NCBI GenBank assembly: GCA_016196565.1
Contig: JACPXK010000068.1
Coordinates: 1 to 64,000 of the forward strand
DNA length: 64,000 nucleotides
Reading direction: 5' to 3'
From: Candidatus Omnitrophota bacterium
Lineage (GTDB): Bacteria > Omnitrophota > Omnitrophia > Omnitrophales > Aquincolibacteriaceae
The notes under the pieces are model-generated. The model did no database searches, had not been told where the DNA came from, and worked only from the letters and a program-made list of their open reading frames with translations. The translations under genes were made by a program, and so were the position numbers. Positions within the stretch are counted from its first letter, which is position 1, and each line of letters begins with the position of its first letter. Shown here piece by piece: positions 62,628 through 64,000 of this stretch.

Positions 62628-63885
62628 ACTTTTCGAACAAGCTCAAAAATATATTCCTTCCGGGGTTAATTCGCCGGTGCGCGCATTTTTGGCCATCGGC
62701 GGAACTCCGGTTTTTATTCGCAAAGGTAAAGGCCCTTTTCTTTGGGATGAATCCGGCAAAAAATATCTCGATTTCTGCATGTCCTGGGGCGCGCTTATTT
62801 TTGGGCACGCTGCGCCGGGATTGATTCGAACTCTTCGCCGGGAAATCGCAAACGGCACAAGCTTCGGCGCTTCCACCAAAAAAGAAGTTGAGCTCGCCCG
62901 CGCCATTCAATCCTTTTTTCCTTCCATGGAAAAAATCCGCCTGGTTTCTTCCGGCACGGAGGCCGTGATGTCGGCCATACGGCTGGCGCGTGGATTCACA
63001 GGCCGCAAAAAAATTCTTAAAATTGACGGCGGTTATCACGGCCATGTGGACAGCCTGCTCGTGAAGGCCGGTTCCGGTGCCGCCACCTTTGGCATTCCCG
63101 ATTCCGCCGGCATTCCCGAAGAACTCGCCGGACTTACGCTCAGCATTCCTTTCAATGATTTTGAAGCGCTGGAGGAAATTTTTAGAAAAGAAGGGAAAAA
63201 TCTGGCGGCATTTATTTTGGAACCGGTTCCCGCCAATATGGGCGTGGTTTTGCCCGAAGACGGATATTTGAAAGCCGCGCGTCAAATCACAAAAAAATAC
63301 GGAACGCTTCTTATTTTTGATGAGGTGATTACGGGATTCCGCCTGGCGCGGGGCGGAGCGCAGGAATCCTTTGGCATTCAGCCCGATCTCACTTGTCTTG
63401 GAAAAATTCTGGGCGGGGGACTTCCGATTGCCGCTTTCGGAGGCTGGACGCAGATTATGAATTGTCTTGCCCCGGCCGGTCCTGTGTATCAAGCCGGTAC
63501 CTTATCTGGAAATCCGGTGGCTGTTACCGCGGCCTTGTGGATGCTTGAAGCTTTACGCCGGCGGGAATTCGACTTGCTTTATAAGCGCGCGGAAGAATTT
63601 ACGGCCGCGCTGGATCACTGGATTATGAAAAAAAATCTGCCGCTTCATCTAAATGCCATCGGTTCGATGTTCACTTTGTTTTTTACCGGCGAACCGGTCA
63701 TCGATTACGCCTCGGCCAAAAAATCAGACACCGCACTTTACGCCAAGTTCTTCCACGCTGCCCTCAAGGCCGGTATTTATCTGGCCCCTTCCCAATTTGA
63801 AACCAATTTCGTTTCCACCGCGCACAGCTCCGCCCATTTGAAACAAACCCTGAAAATATTCGAGAAAATTCTCAGCAAAATTTAA
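62605..63885 (+). CDS. hemL: Glutamate-1-semialdehyde 2,1-aminomutase
   Basis: 426 residues, standard length. PLP-enzyme with [13 protein letters not shown] start, [50 protein letters not shown] and PLP lysine in [18 protein letters not shown]. It converts glutamate-1-semialdehyde to 5-aminolevulinate, the step between HemA and HemB, though it is 10 kb from them and coupled to acs instead. Confidence 0.97.
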   Translation: MNPLKAVKLFEQAQKYIPSGVNSPVRAFLAIGGTPVFIRKGKGPFLWDESGKKYLDFCMSWGALIFGHAAPGLIRTLRREIANGTSFGASTKKEVELARAIQSFFPSMEKIRLVSSGTEAVMSAIRLARGFTGRKKILKIDGGYHGHVDSLLVKAGSGAATFGIPDSAGIPEELAGLTLSIPFNDFEALEEIFRKEGKNLAAFILEPVPANMGVVLPEDGYLKAARQITKKYGTLLIFDEVITGFRLARGGAQESFGIQPDLTCLGKILGGGLPIAAFGGWTQIMNCLAPAGPVYQAGTLSGNPVAVTAALWMLEALRRREFDLLYKRAEEFTAALDHWIMKKNLPLHLNAIGSMFTLFFTGEPVIDYASAKKSDTALYAKFFHAALKAGIYLAPSQFETNFVSTAHSSAHLKQTLKIFEKILSKI

Positions 63886-63890
63886 GACAA

Positions 63891-64000
63891 TTCTTTGTCT
63901 GAAGAGCCGAAATCGGATTCGCATCACTAGAAATCTTAGGAGTCTCTGGCTGGAAGGCCGATGGCCCGCTGTTTTTTAGCGGGAACAGCGGAAGGTTTCC
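63891..64000. repeat. 180-bp palindrome family, copy B (cut by the window edge)
   Basis: 110 bp matching 60047-60156 with seven mismatches. It starts just after the hemL stop codon. The central stem reads CCCGCT-GTTTTTT-AGCGGG against CCCGCC-GTTTTTT-GGCGGG in copy A, a compensatory pair of changes. Confidence 0.88.

Overview
The window reads as a chromosomal segment of a Gram-negative (diderm) bacterium with moderate GC. The best guess for its affiliation is the candidate phylum Omnitrophota (OP3). That guess rests mainly on a 1679-residue envelope protein carrying three RSE(L/M)R pentapeptides, plus an outer-membrane porin, OM efflux proteins, and many dispersed palindromic repeats; it is recollection-based and not proven. 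No rRNA, tRNA, CRISPR array, phage or intact insertion sequence was seen.

Layout. (1) 1-9.6 kb, minus strand: a complete F1Fo ATP synthase operon (atpI-B-E-F-H-A-G-D-C) that runs by stop/start overlap straight into nuoJ-K-L-M (complex I membrane arm; nuoM cut by the window edge). A clear sigma-70 promoter sits upstream of atpI. (2) 9.6-13.9 kb, minus: a TIGR01777-type epimerase, otsB, and a membrane sensor/HAMP-trehalose-phosphate synthase fusion behind a c-di-AMP (ydaO/yuaA) riboswitch with an intrinsic terminator. (3) 13.9-24.2 kb: two divergent phosphate-uptake operons: porin-pstS-pstC-pstA-pstB-phoU (minus) and pstS-pstC-pstA-pstB-pstB (plus), separated by back-to-back 11-bp-periodic candidate Pho boxes. 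phoB-phoR lies at 28.2-30.1 kb. (4) 24.2-32.5 kb: DUF1634/TauE pair, aquaporin-arsC arsenic cassette, AAA ATPase, XRE regulator facing a lone receiver protein, a broken AbrB/MazE antitoxin, and an unknown six-TM protein. (5) 32.5-39.2 kb: a Cus-type heavy-metal RND efflux operon in which all three pump genes carry palindromic repeats in frame. (6) 39.2-42.5 kb: small envelope genes, an SPL-type radical SAM protein and a glycosyltransferase. (7) 42.5-52.7 kb, plus: C1/folate genes (fchA, folD), panB, a pseudo-receiver-GGDEF-MshEN protein, and the tetrapyrrole genes hemX-hemA-hemC-cobA/hemD-hemB; hemL is at the far end, after acs. (8) 52.8-64 kb: the giant protein, a REC-GGDEF-HD-GYP protein, a 551-bp gene-free region with two large imperfect palindromes, then acs and hemL.

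How it fits together. Phosphate scarcity (PhoRB), osmotic state (c-di-AMP acting on trehalose synthesis) and metal stress (ArsC/aquaporin, Cus) are the sensory themes. Heme/siroheme precursors run from Glu-tRNA to uroporphyrinogen III and precorrin-2. The most unusual observations are: a tandem PstB pair whose ATPase motifs are lost in complementary positions, as expected of an asymmetric heterodimer; a FolD lacking its catalytic lysine beside a FchA-type cyclohydrolase; in-frame palindromic repeats inside atpG and the cus genes; the sensor-OtsA fusion under a c-di-AMP riboswitch; and a 180-bp imperfect palindrome repeated about 3.8 kb away with a compensatory stem change.
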